This document shows, piece after piece, positions 1 to 10,800 of a stretch of DNA of 64,000 nucleotides (its first letter is position 1; each line of letters starts with the position of its first letter). Made by a program: the position numbers and the translations under genes. The notes under the pieces were generated by a model that was not told where the DNA came from, did not search any database, and was given only the letters and a program-made list of their open reading frames with translations. This stretch comes from Synaphobranchus kaupii (Eukaryota; Chordata; Actinopteri; Anguilliformes; Synaphobranchidae), in the NCBI GenBank assembly GCA_029718625.1, contig CM056385.1, positions 25,240,895 through 25,304,894 of the forward strand, written 5' to 3'.

Positions 1-221
1 CCTTCTTCTGAAGCCTGTGCTGCCATCCGCCCACGTTTTGTAATGTTGCATCCCACCAGCCATGGTCTGCACAGGTTCCCAATGAAACAAAGGAGTCCGT
101 TTTGTTGATCCTGATGAGGACAACCCTGCTGACAAACCCTCCTTCCTCTATCTGTGTACCCCTTTATACAGCTGTCTGCATTGGAAAGTATCCAAACCCA
201 GACAAATATTAACTATGGCCT

Positions 222-360
222 ATAGCGAACACACTAACATTAGCTAGTACACTAACTGGGTAACTAGCTGCTCGTCAACTAGTCAACTAGTTAGTTCGCT
301 AACAGTTAGCAAACTAATATTAGTTTAGCAAAGAATCACTGGTAATTTAGCTAGTTAGCA
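222..360. repeat. Degenerate CTAGT/GTTAGC-rich low-complexity tract
   Basis: About 140 bases built from short overlapping words such as ACTAGT, CTAGTTAG and GTTAGC in both orientations, for example AACTAGTCAACTAGTTAG near 278-295. Many small palindromes result. I see no fixed period, so it is not a clean tandem array. Such AT-rich words are common in fish introns; no function is inferred. Confidence 0.5.
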
Positions 361-547
361 GAGTATGCCAGTGTGCACAATGTATTATTCAGACTCAATA
401 TTTTAGTGTATATTTGGTACACAATTATGCACTAGTAGGTCCAAAGTGTTGTACATGTTCTGCAGCAGTTTGAAAGGTCACCTGGTCCAACTGGCTCGAT
501 TGGTGCTGAGTGCTTTGTGAAAAGTGGAAGATTGTTGTTTGTGAATG

Positions 548-571
548 CTTCCCAATAATCCTATTGGGAAG
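548..571. repeat. Perfect 10-bp inverted repeat with a 4-base loop
   Basis: CTTCCCAATA at 548-557 is exactly complementary to TATTGGGAAG at 562-571, separated by ATCC. It could form a cruciform or RNA hairpin. It is isolated, with no flanking gene or T-run, so it is not a bacterial-type terminator. Probably incidental. Confidence 0.6.
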
Positions 572-936
572 TTCCTAATAAATATGTTACAGAGCTGCAG
601 GCTCCTAATACTCAAGCCAATAACGGCATCTGGCATATGAATCTGTCACTGTTTACACAGTGAAGAATAGGACTGAAACAGAGAAGAACAGACCATCTGG
701 CCTCTGAGCTCCGTCAGTCATTGTTGCCTGAGGGATGAGTAGCGAAGGAGTGCAAAGCTTTCATTCCTGGGCCCTGATGGAGGTCTGGATAGCGGGTTTA
801 GGACTGTCCTAATCCCTCGCACAAGATGCGGGGAGGCAGGATGGTGAGCAGGGATTATTCCACCTTGTCCCTCCAGAACCAGGTCTCCTCATGCTTCTCC
901 AAAAGGGAAAGGCTTCGCTGGTGGTTTCAGTGGTGA

Positions 937-1420
<484 letters not shown>

Positions 1421-1443
1421 TATAATAATAATAATAATAATAA
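1421..1443. repeat. (TAA)n microsatellite, the SINE 3' tail
   Basis: About seven TAA units immediately adjoin the 3' end of the minus-strand SINE. On the SINE strand they read (TTA)n, the usual terminal simple repeat of such elements. The tract is expected to be length-polymorphic. Confidence 0.85.
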
Positions 1444-2008
1444 TGCATGGCATTTATATAGCGCCTTTCTAGACTTTCTTGACTCAAAGCACTTTACAAT
1501 GATGAGGGGGAAACTCGCCTCTACCACCACCAATGTGTAGCACCCACCTGGGTGATGCAACAGCAGCCATTTTGCGCCAGTATGCTCACCACACATCAGC
1601 TGAGGTGGAGAGGGAGAGAATAATTTTTTTAGCCAATTAAACTGGGGGATGATTAGGTGGCGGATTGAATGAGCCTGGGTTGGGAGTTTAGCCAGGACAC
1701 CGGGGAAACCCCTACTCTTTACGATAAGTGTCATGGGATCTTTAATGACCACAGTGAGTCAGGACCTCGGTTTAACGTCTCATCCGAAAGACGGCATCTC
1801 CTACAGCACAGTGTCCCCATCACTGCACTGGGGCATTGGGGTTTATTTGACCAGAGGGAAGACTGCCCCTTACTGGCCCACCAACACCACTTCCAGCAGC
1901 AACTTAGTTTTCCCCAGAGGTCTCCCATCCAAGTACTAACCAAGCCCACAACCTGCTTAGCTTCAGCCATTCAGCAGGCGCAGATTGCATAGTAGTATGG
2001 CTGCTGGC
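1421..2008 (-). mobile_element. 5S rRNA-derived SINE (SINE3-like), near full length, minus strand
   Basis: Read on the minus strand the element starts at about 2008 with a 5S rRNA-like head. Its internal promoter words are recognisable: AGCTAAGCAGG (box A region, near 1952-1962) and GGTTAGTACTTGGATGGGAG (box C, 1922-1941). A body of roughly 400 bases follows. It ends with a conserved-looking tail (AAAGTGCTTTGAGT, then GCGCTATATAAATGCCATGC) and a (TTA)n run at 1421-1443. Head, body and simple-repeat tail in this order are diagnostic of a polymerase III SINE; the ATATAAATG tail type is associated with L2/CR1-like LINE partners. The head differs from 5S rRNA at many sites and lacks a clean start, so it is not a 5S gene. 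No clear target-site duplication was found by eye. Short open frames inside it on both strands are not genes. Confidence 0.85.
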
Positions 2009-2043
2009 CCAAGAACTGGTCCACGGTTGACACTGAATACAAA

Positions 2044-2070
2044 CAGAGAGAGAGAAATAGAGAGAGAAAG
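2044..2070. repeat. Short GA-rich microsatellite
   Basis: CAGAGAGAGAGAAATAGAGA and the following AGAAAG form an interrupted (GA)n tract about 35 bases beyond the head of the SINE. Low complexity; no function inferred. Confidence 0.7.
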
Positions 2071-2859
2071 GGCAGCAGTTCTTGTTGTTTGTTTTGCTGC
2101 TGTGACATTCACTTGGTGCATAATGCCATAGTGGCCCAGGAAGTCACTTTAGACCAGGGTTCTTACACTGCTTCTCCCTAGAGAGCAGATTCCTTGTAAA
2201 ATGGTGGACATGGACTAAACATTTACCAAATGCTCTTTATAAGACAATGTAGGTATATGTATTACACAAGTGTAAAGTTGATGCCTATCTAAAAAATTCG
2301 CTGCTTTTTCATATTTTATCTTTAATTATTTTACTAGTGGGGGAGAATGCTGCCACTGTGTAGATGCAGATCTGCACATATTCACTAGTTTTGGTCCATT
2401 TTAATAATAACTTTATTCTGTTCAGTGATTAAAGGGCGGAGAGTATGTCTGTAGTGGACCGCATCTGCCGCCCCAGGCCACCACCGGAACAGACTCTAGA
2501 TATCAGCTTCTGCTGTATGAATAAATGTTTTAACCTCTAATGTCTTTGTAATTCTTGGAAAATCTGTAACATTTTGTTACAAAATTAACCGTCTAGCTTT
2601 AAATGCAAATAATCTATATGAAACATCACTGTTACAAGACTGTAATGGCTCTTTTTTGGCAGGGATAATTCCAGCCTTACACCTTTCAGCAGTACATCTT
2701 GTGTTTTCATAGAGCAGTACAGTGGAAATTACAGGTTCATGAGGGGTTTTAACACAGACAACGCAATCAGAAAAACAGTGAGAACCTTTGGATTTACTTT
2801 ATTCAAGGGAGAACAAGCAACCGGTGAGACCTTTGCGGTCCACTGCAGATCATGTTGCA
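2071..2859. other. Non-repetitive intronic sequence; no gene seen
   Basis: About 790 bases with no recognisable coding exon, RNA gene or transposon. AATAAA occurs at 2519-2524 on the plus strand, and its complement TTTATT near 2799-2804 gives AATAAA on the minus strand. Either could be a polyadenylation signal, but single hexamers are common by chance and nothing upstream supports a transcript end. Confidence 0.5.
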
Positions 2860-3620
2860 TGAGCGAAAATACAAGCACGCGTGTTCTTGCTTGCGCTTGT
2901 GCGTGACAATGTCATCCGTCTCCTCTCCCTGGTTTCGCGTTGGCTGTACACCTTCTGACTGACTAACACAAATCTGCCACTGTAGATCCTGTTGACAAAC
3001 AAACCCCTGAAACAGAGAAGGGGCGGAATTAACTTTCTCCATTTACACATTTACAAGGCATTCGGCGTCACGCGTGACATTTAAACACGCGCTCTTATTT
3101 TTAGTCTCTGCTCGAAGGGAAACGCAACGTAGTATAACACCGTTTGCCTCCATGCCAGGTTTTATAATGAGGACTTGTTGTAATTCCATCTCACCTACTG
3201 ACTCGCCCTCAGGACTGGACTCGCTGCAGCAGGCATTAGCGCGCAGGATGCGGACGGCTACGCTCAAAAGGTCACACGTGTGAAACTTTTGAATGCGATA
3301 GGTCGACATATTTGTATAAAGGTTGCATTGAATGATTGCTGGTTGGCCCATCCTGTGAAAGCACCATTCCAGTGTGTGGCTGGGCCCCACGGTCCGGTGT
3401 GGAATCCGGACTGTATCAGTGCCATCTGCGGCTGCCCGCCCTTCAGCGGCGTGCATTGCCCAGCGGAGGGAGAGGGTGCGGTCAGCCGGGATTACGGCAT
3501 CTCGTCGCTTCCTGGTTGCTGCCTGTTGAAATGCACGTGACATGTCTTCCTCTGACTCGTGTCTGCGCAAGTCCGATGAGCGAACAGCCACAGATGGCAC
3601 CGATACAGTCCGGATTCCAC
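2860..3620. other. Modestly CpG-containing stretch with short open frames, function unknown
   Basis: CpG words are noticeably more frequent here than on either side, for example ACGCGTG near 2877, GTCACGCGTGAC at 3067-3078 (a perfect 12-bp palindrome) and GCGCGCAGGATGCGG near 3240. A 200-codon minus-strand frame covers 3043-3645 and several shorter frames overlap it on both strands. None has a recognisable domain, and residue composition is not protein-like, so I do not call a gene. It could be a weak CpG island or a decayed transposon. Base composition was judged by eye only. Confidence 0.35.
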
Positions 3621-3653
3621 GCCGGACCGTGGAGCCCAGCCACACACTGGAAT
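3366..3653. repeat. Inverted repeat with 69-bp arms (4 mismatches) and a 150-bp spacer
   Basis: The left arm 3366-3434 begins ATTCCAGTGTGTGGCTGGG and the right arm 3585-3653 is its reverse complement with four differences, all transitions. The arms include GTCCGG and CCGGAC, themselves complementary, so smaller hairpins nest inside. A second inverted pair, GGAGGGAGAGGGT at 3465-3477 (in the spacer) and its complement at 3659-3671 (outside), interleaves with the main one. Because of the repeat, frames on opposite strands encode similar peptides (containing WNPDCI and AICGC), which should not be read as gene conservation. No terminal target-site duplication is evident. Possible origins are a fold-back element or an inverted duplication formed by template switching. 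Confidence 0.85.
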
Positions 3654-4576
3654 TCAGAACCCTCTCCCTCCCCTGTGTGATGAGAAGCAGCGGGTGACAT
3701 CACGTTTCAGAGGATGGCACATGCTTGTCTGCGCTCTCCTGAATCGATAGCACGTTGCAGCAATGAGTGTTTCTCATGAATATGATTGGCCATTCCAAAC
3801 TGGAAGAAAAAGTGGGGAAAAAGCTTTATATTTAAAATATTTAAAGAATACTACATTGATGTGTATTTATGATGTTGCATGTATGTGTATCAATAGTGAG
3901 TGGGGCAGATTGAAGTCATCGTCGAAGGGCAGTGACACATTGTGTCAGGTTCTGCTAATGAGTGGGGGATAGGAAGTGTCCCATAGAGACAGGGCTGAAT
4001 GTTGATAGGGTTGATCTCAGGTGGAACAGTGATCCTACCCCCTTCTTGTACTGAAAAAGAGACAACTTGAATTTGCTTCAGACAGTGGTGCATTCTTCAT
4101 CTTGGTATGGTGACAGTTTTTTTGGCATAACATACAGATGTGGCATTTGCTTTTTGGCACAGTAAATTAGATTTGTTATAATAGCTGCTATAATAGCTTT
4201 AGTTGTGAGAAGTGTAGTTTATTCACCCGATATGAATATCAGAGCCTGATTTTAAGAAGCTGTGCGATCACTATACCGTCCTATACTTAGGCACACATAC
4301 ATGTACAGTACACCCACATATACACACCCACAATTCTGCCAGAACTGAATCTGTGAGTGAGTAAATAATAAAATAAGATGAAGCTAACTGAAGAGTCTAT
4401 TATATAACTTATTACAATAAAGATTTTTTATATCAAAATGTGCTTTTACGATATGATACCAAACTATTTTCATCAGCAAGAGTAGACTATAGTTTCCCCC
4501 CATTTTACTTCTTTGCGGTAATTCTACATGTTTATTTACCATGCTGTAGTGTTAGCCTTTCTCTTGCTTAGTTCAT
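3654..4576. other. Non-repetitive flank between the inverted repeat and the satellite
   Basis: About 920 bases without a recognisable gene. There is a short direct duplication of TATAATAGCT near 4176-4197 and a CA/TA-rich patch (ACACATACATGTACAGTACA) near 4292-4311. Nothing here resembles the 39-bp unit until about 4577, so the boundary of the array is sharp. Confidence 0.55.
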
Positions 4577-7500
4577 ATAGGGGAGGGGCCTGTTTTAGTC
4601 AGAGGCATGGCTAGAAAAGGGGGAGGGACCTGTTTTAATTAGAGGCATGGTTAGAACAGGGGGAGGGACCTGTTTTAATCAGAGGCATGGTTAGAACAGG
4701 GGAGGGACCTGTTTTAATCAGAGGCATGGTTAGAACAGGGGAGAGACCTGTTTTAATCAGAGGCATGGTTAGAACAGGGGAAGGGACCTGTTTTAATCAG
4801 AGGCATGGTTAGAACAGGGGAGGGACCTGTTTTAATCAGAGGCATGGTTAGAACAGGGGAGAGACCTGTTTTAATCAGAGGCATGGTTAGAACAGGGGAA
4901 GGGACCTGTTTTAATCAGAGGCATGGTTAGAACAGGGGAGGGACCTGTTTTAATCAGAGGCATGGTTAGAACAGGGGAGGGACCTGTTTTAATCAGAGGC
5001 ATGGTTAGAACAGGGGAGGGACCTGTTTTAATCAGAGGCATGGTTAGAACAGCGGGAGGGACCTGTTTTAATTAGAGGCATGGTTAGAACAGGGGAGAGA
5101 CCTGTTTTAATTAGAGGCATGGTTAGAACAGGGGGAGGGACCTGTTTTAATTAGAGGCATGGTTAGAACAGGGGTAGGGACCTGTTTTAATCAGAGGCAT
5201 GGTTAGAACAGGGGGAGGGACCTGTTTATTCAGAGGCATGGTTAGAACAGGGGAGGGACCTGTTTTAATTAGAGGCTTGGTTAGAACAGGGGGAGGGACC
5301 TGTTTATTCAGAGGCATGGTTAGACCAGGGGAGGGACCTGTTTTAATCAGAGGCATGGTTAGAACAGGGGAGGGACCTGTTTTAATCAGAGGCATGGTTA
5401 GAACAGGGGAGGGACCTGTTTTAATCAGAGGCATGGTTAGAACAGCGGGAGGGACCTGTTTTAATTAGAGGCATGGTTAGAACAGGGGAGAGACCTGTTT
5501 TAATTAGAGGCATGGATGGAACAGGGGAGGGACCTGTTTTAATCAGAGGCATGGTTAGAACAGGGGGAGGGACCTGTTTTAATTAGAGGCATGGTTAGAA
5601 CAGGGGTAGGGACCTGTTTTAATCAGAGGCATGGTTATAACAGGGGGAGGGACCTGTTTATTCAGAGGCATGGTTAGAACAGGGGAGGGACCTATTTTAA
5701 TTAGAGGCTTGGTTAGAACAGGGGGAGGGACCTGTTTAATCAGAGGCATGGTTAGAACAGGGGAGGGACCTGTTTTAATCAGAGGCATGGTTAGAACAGG
5801 GGAGGGACCTGTTTTAATCAGAGGCATGGTTAGAACAGGGGAAGGGACCTGTTTTAATCAGAGGCATGGTTAGAACAGGGGAGGGACCTGTTTTAATCAG
5901 AGGCATGGTTAGAACAGGGGAGAGACCTGTTTTAATCAGAGGCATGGTTAGAACAGGGGAAGGGACCTGTTTTAATCAGAGGCATGGTTAGAACAGGGGA
6001 GGGACCTGTTTTAATCAGAGGCATGGTTAGAACAGGGGAGGGACCTGTTTTAATCAGAGGCATGGTTAGAACAGGGGAGGGACCTGTTTTAATCAGAGGC
6101 ATGGTTAGAACAGCGGGAGGGACCTGTTTTAATTAGAGGCATGGATGGAACAGGGGAGGGACCTGTTTTAATCAGAGGCATGGTTAGAAAAGGGGGAGGG
6201 ACCTGTTTTAATTAGAGGCATGGTTAGAACAGGGGAGGGACCTGTTTTAATCAGAGGCATGGTTAGAACAGGGGAGGGACCTGTTTTAATCAGAGGCATG
6301 GTTAGAACAGGGGAGGGACCTGTTTTAATCAGAGGCATGGTTAGAACAGGGGAGAGACCTGTTTTAATTAGAGGCATGGATGGAACAGGGGAGGGACCTG
6401 TTTTAATCAGAGGCATGGTTAGAAAAGGGGGAGGGACCTGTTTTAATTAGAGGCATGGTTAGAACAGGGGTAGGGACCTGTTTTAATCAGAGGCATGGTT
6501 AGAACAGGGGAGGGACCTGTTTTAATTAGAGGCATGGTTAGAACAGGGGGAGGGACCTGTTTATTCAGAGGCATGGTTAGAACAGGGGAGGGACCTGTTT
6601 TAATCAGAGGCATGGTTAGAACAGGGGAGGGACCTGTTTTAATCAGAGGCATGGTTAGAACAGGGGAGGGACCTGTTTTAATTAGAGGCATGGTTAGAAC
6701 AGGGGAGGGACCTGTTTTAATCAGAGGCATGGTTAGAACAGGGGAGGGACCTGTTTTAATCAGAGGCATGGTTAGAACAGCGGGAGGGACCTGTTTTAAT
6801 TAGAGGCATGGTTAGAACAGGAGAGAGACCTGTTTTAATTAGAGGCATGGATGGAACAGGGGAGGGACCTGTTTTAATTAGAGGCTTGGTTAGAACAGGG
6901 GGAGGGACCTGTTTATTCAGAGGCATGGTTAGAACGGGGGAGAGACCTGTTTTAATTAGAGGCATGGTTAGAACAGGGGGAGGGACCTGTTTATTCAGAG
7001 GCATGGTTAGAACAGGGGAGGGACCTATTTTAATTAGAGGCTTGGTTAGAACAGGGGGAGGGACCTGTTTAATCAGAGGCATGGTTAGAACAGGGGAGGG
7101 ACCTGTTTTAATCAGAGGCATGGTTAGAACAGGGGAGGGACCTGTTTTAATCAGAGGCATGGTTAGAACAGGGGAGAGACCTGTTTTAATCAGAGGCATG
7201 GTTAGAACAGGGGAGGGACCTGTTTTAATCAGAGGCATGGTTAGAACAGGGGAGGGACCTGTTTTAATCAGAGGCATGGTTAGAACAGGGGAGGGACCTG
7301 TTTTAATCAGAGGCATGGTTAGAACAGCGGGAGGGACCTGTTTTAATTAGAGGCATGGTTAGAACAGGGGAGAGACCTGTTTTAATTAGAGGCATGGATG
7401 GAACAGGGGAGGGACCTGTTTTAATCAGAGGCATGGTTAGAAAAGGGGGAGGGACCTGTTTTAATTAGAGGCATGGTTAGAACAGGGGTAGGGACCTGTT

Positions 7501-8060
7501 TTAATCAGAGGCTTGGTTAGAACAGGGGAGGGACCTGTTTTAATTAGAGGCATGGTTAGAACAGGGGGAGGGACCTGTTTATTCAGAGGCATGGTTAGAA
7601 CAGGGGAGGGACCTGTTTTAATCAGAGGCATGGTTAGAACAGGGGAGGGACCTGTTTTAATCAGAGGCATGGTTAGAACAGGGGAGGGACCTGTTTTAAT
7701 TAGAGGCATGGTTAGAACAGGGGAGGGACCTGTTTTAATCAGAGGCATGGTTAGAACAGGGGAGGGACCTGTTTTAATCAGAGGCATGGTTAGAACAGCG
7801 GGAGGGACCTGTTTTAATTAGAGGCATGGTTAGAACAGGGGAGAGACCTGTTTTAATTAGAGGCATGGATGGAACAGGGGAGGGACCTGTTTTAATTAGA
7901 GGCTTGGTTAGAACAGGGGGAGGGACCTGTTTATTCAGAGGCATGGTTAGAACGGGGGGAGAGACCTGTTTTAATTAGAGGCATGGTTAGAACAGGGGGA
8001 GAGACCTTTTTTATTCAGAGGTATGGTTAGAACAGGGGAGGGACCTGTTTATTCAGAGGC
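4577..8060. repeat. Left edge of the array: mixed 38/39/40-bp units
   Basis: Units carrying an extra G (GGGGGAGGG, 40 bp) and units missing a T (TGTTTATTCAG, 38 bp) alternate with 39-bp units, so the reading frame shifts often. The variants recur in the same order in several blocks; the AACAGCGGGAGGG unit appears near 5050, 5442, 6112, 6778, 7325 and 7796. They are therefore genuine amplified variants, not read errors. The first units (with GGGGCCTGTTTTAGTC) are the most divergent, as is usual at array edges. Confidence 0.85.
6443..7821. repeat. Two block copies offset by 1,018 bp in the left edge
   Basis: The interval 6443-6803 recurs at 7461-7821 with the same order of unit variants, including the 40-bp GGGGG unit, the TTTATTCAG 38-bp unit and the AGCGGGAGGG unit at the end. 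The offset is 26 units plus 4 bp. It is the clearest higher-order repeat in this zone. Confidence 0.8.
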
Positions 8061-9340
8061 ATGGTTATAACAGGGGAGGACCTGTTTTAATCAGAGGTAT
8101 GGTTCGAACGGGGGAGAGAACTGTTTTAATCAGAAGCATGGTTAGAACAGGGGAGGGACCTGTTTTAATCAGAGGCATGGTTCGAACAGGGGAGGGACCT
8201 GTTTTAATCAGAGGCATGGTTCGAACAGGGGAGGGACCTGTTTTAATCAGAGGCATGGTTAGAACAGGGGGAGGGACCTGTTTTAATCAGAGGCATGGCT
8301 AGAACAGGGGAGGGACCTGTTTTAATCAGAGGCATGGCTAGAACAGGGTAGGGACCTGTTTTAATCAGAGGCATGGTTAGAACAGGGGAGATACCTGTTT
8401 TAATCAGAGGCATGGTTAGAACAGGGGAGGGACCTGTTTTAATTTGAGGCATGGTTAGAACAGGGGGAGGGACCTGTTTTAATTTGAGGCATGGTTAGAA
8501 CAGGGGGAGGGACCTGTTTTAATCAGAGGCATGGTTCTAACAGGGGAGGGACCTGTTTTAATCAGAGGCATGGTTAGAACAGGGGAGGGACCTGTTTTAA
8601 TCAGAGGCATGGTTCGAACAGGGGAGGGACCTGTTTTAATCAGAGCCATGGTTAGAACAGGGGAGAGACCTGTTTTAATCAGGCATGGTTAGAACAGGGG
8701 AGAGACCTGTTTTAATCAGAGGCATGGTTAGAACCGGGGAGAAATCTGTTTTAATTAGAGGCATGGTTAGAACAGGGAAGAGACCTGTTTTAATCAGAGG
8801 CATGGTTAGAACAGGGGAGAGACCTGTTTTAATCAGAGGCATGGTTAGAACAGGGGAGGGACCTGTTTTAATCAGAGGCATGGTTAGAACAGGGGAGAGA
8901 CCTGTTTTAATCAGAAGCATGGTTAGAACAGGGGAGGGACCTGTTTTAATCAGAGGCATGGTTAGAACAGGGGAGGGGCCTGTTTTAATCAGAGGCATGG
9001 TTAGAACAGGGGAGGGACCTGTTTTAATCAGAGGCATGGTTAGAACAGGGGGAGGGACCTGTTTTAATCAGAAGCATGGTTAGAACAGGGGAGAGACCTG
9101 TTTTAATCAGAGGCCTGGTTAGAACAGGGGAGGGACCTGTTTTAATCAGAAGCATGGTTCAAACAGGGGAGGGACCTGTTTTAATCAGAGGCATGGTTCG
9201 AACAGGGGAGGGACCTGTTTTAATCAGAGGCATGGTTAGAACAGGGGGAGGGACCTGTTTTAATCAGAGGCATGGCTAGAACAGGGGAGGGACCTGTTTT
9301 AATCAGAGGCATGGTTAGAACAGGGGGGAGACCTGTTTTA
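8061..9340. repeat. Transition zone rich in rare unit variants
   Basis: Here the units carry GGTTCGAAC, GGCTAGAAC, AATTTGAGGC, GGTTCTAAC and CAGGGAAGAG, plus a short unit with AATCAGGCATGG near 8677. The same rare variants in similar order reappear after the gap near 51720-52130 and again near 58430-58860. The word GTATGGTTCGAACGGGGG near 8097 recurs at about 57125 and 63877. The zone thus has diverged copies at both ends of the array. Confidence 0.75.
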
Positions 9341-10800
9341 ATCAGAGGCATGGCTAGAACAGGGGGAGGGACCTGTTTTAATCAGAGGCATGGTTAGAAC
9401 AGGGGGGAGACCTGGTTTAATCAGAGGCATGGCTAGAACAGGGGAGGGACCTGTTTTAATCAGAGGCATGGTTAGAACAGGGGAGAGACCTGTTTTAATC
9501 AGAGGCATGGTTAGAACAGGGGAGAGACCTGTTTTAATCAGAGGCATGGCTAGAACAGGAGAGGCACCTGTTTTAATCAGAGGCATGGTTAGAACAGGGG
9601 AGGGACCTGTTTTAATCAGAGGCATGGTTAGAACAGGGGAGAGACCTGTTTTAATCAGAGGCATGGTTAGAACAGGCGAGAGACCTGTTTTAATCAGAGG
9701 CATGGTTAGAACAGGGGAGGGACCTGTTTTAATCAGAGGCATGGTTAGAACAGGGGAGGGACCTGTTTTAATCCGAGGCATGGTTAGAACAGGGGAGGGA
9801 CCTGTTTTAATCAGAGGCATGGTTAGAACAGGGGAGGGACCTGTTTTAATCAGAGGCATGGTTAGAACAGGGGAGAGACCTGTTTTAATCAGAGGCATGG
9901 TTAGAACAGGGGAGGGACCTGTTTTAATCAGAGGCATGGTTAGAACAGGGGAGAGACCTGTTTTAATCAGAGGCATGGTTAGAACAGGGGAGGGACCTGT
10001 TTTAATTAGAGGCATGGTTAGAACAGGGGAGAGACCTGTTTTAATCAGAGGCATGGTTAGAACAGGGGAGGGACCTGTTTTAATCAGAGGCATGGTTAGA
10101 ACAGGGGAGGGACCTGTTTTAATCAGAGGCATGGTTAGAACAGGGGAGGGACCTGTTTTAATCAGAGGCATGGTTAGAACAGGGGAGAGACCTGTTTTAA
10201 TCAGAGGCATGGTTAGAACAGGGGAGAGACCTGTTTTAATCAGAGGCATGGTTAGAACAGGGGAGGGACCTGTTTTAATCAGAGGCATGGTTAGAACAGG
10301 GGAGAGACCTGTTTTAATCAGAGGCATGGTTAGAACAGGGGAGGGACCTGTTTTAATTAGAGGCATGGTTAGAACAGGGGAGGGACCTGTTTTAATCAGA
10401 GGCATGGTTAGAACAGGGGAGGGACCTGTTTTAATCAGAGGCATGGTTAGAACAGGGGAGAGACCTGTTTTAATCAGAGGCATGGTTAGAACAGGGGAGG
10501 GACCTGTTTTAATCAGAGGCATGGTTCGAACAGGGGAGGGACCTGTTTTAATCAGAGGCATGGCTAGAACAGGGGAGAGACCTGTTTTAATCAGAGGCAT
10601 GGTTAGAACAGGGGAGGGACCTGTTTTAATCAGAGGCATGGTTAGAACAGGGGAGGGACCTGTTTTAATCAGAGGCATGGTTAGAACAGGGGAGGGACCT
10701 GTTTTAATCGGAGGCATGGTTAGAACAGGGGAGAGACCTGATTTAATCAGAGGCATGGTTAGAACAGGGGAGGGACCTGTTTTAATCAGAGGCATGGCTA

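Noticed and set aside
548..571. Hairpin as a rho-independent terminator
   Set aside because: No T-run follows, and the setting is eukaryotic intron.
1669..1992. Open frames of about 80-110 codons at 1420-1992
   Set aside because: They lie wholly within the SINE and differ from any protein I know.
1900..2008. Functional 5S rRNA gene on the minus strand
   Set aside because: Only parts of 5S rRNA match, with many changes, and the match continues into a SINE body with a (TTA)n tail instead of a T-run terminator.
3043..3645. 200-codon minus-strand open frame as a gene
   Set aside because: No recognisable domain, much of it lies in an inverted repeat, and overlapping frames of similar quality occur on the other strand.
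3280..3703. Two frames on opposite strands with similar peptides (WNPDCI, AICGC) as a conserved family
   Set aside because: The similarity is produced by the 69-bp inverted repeat, not by independent homologous genes.
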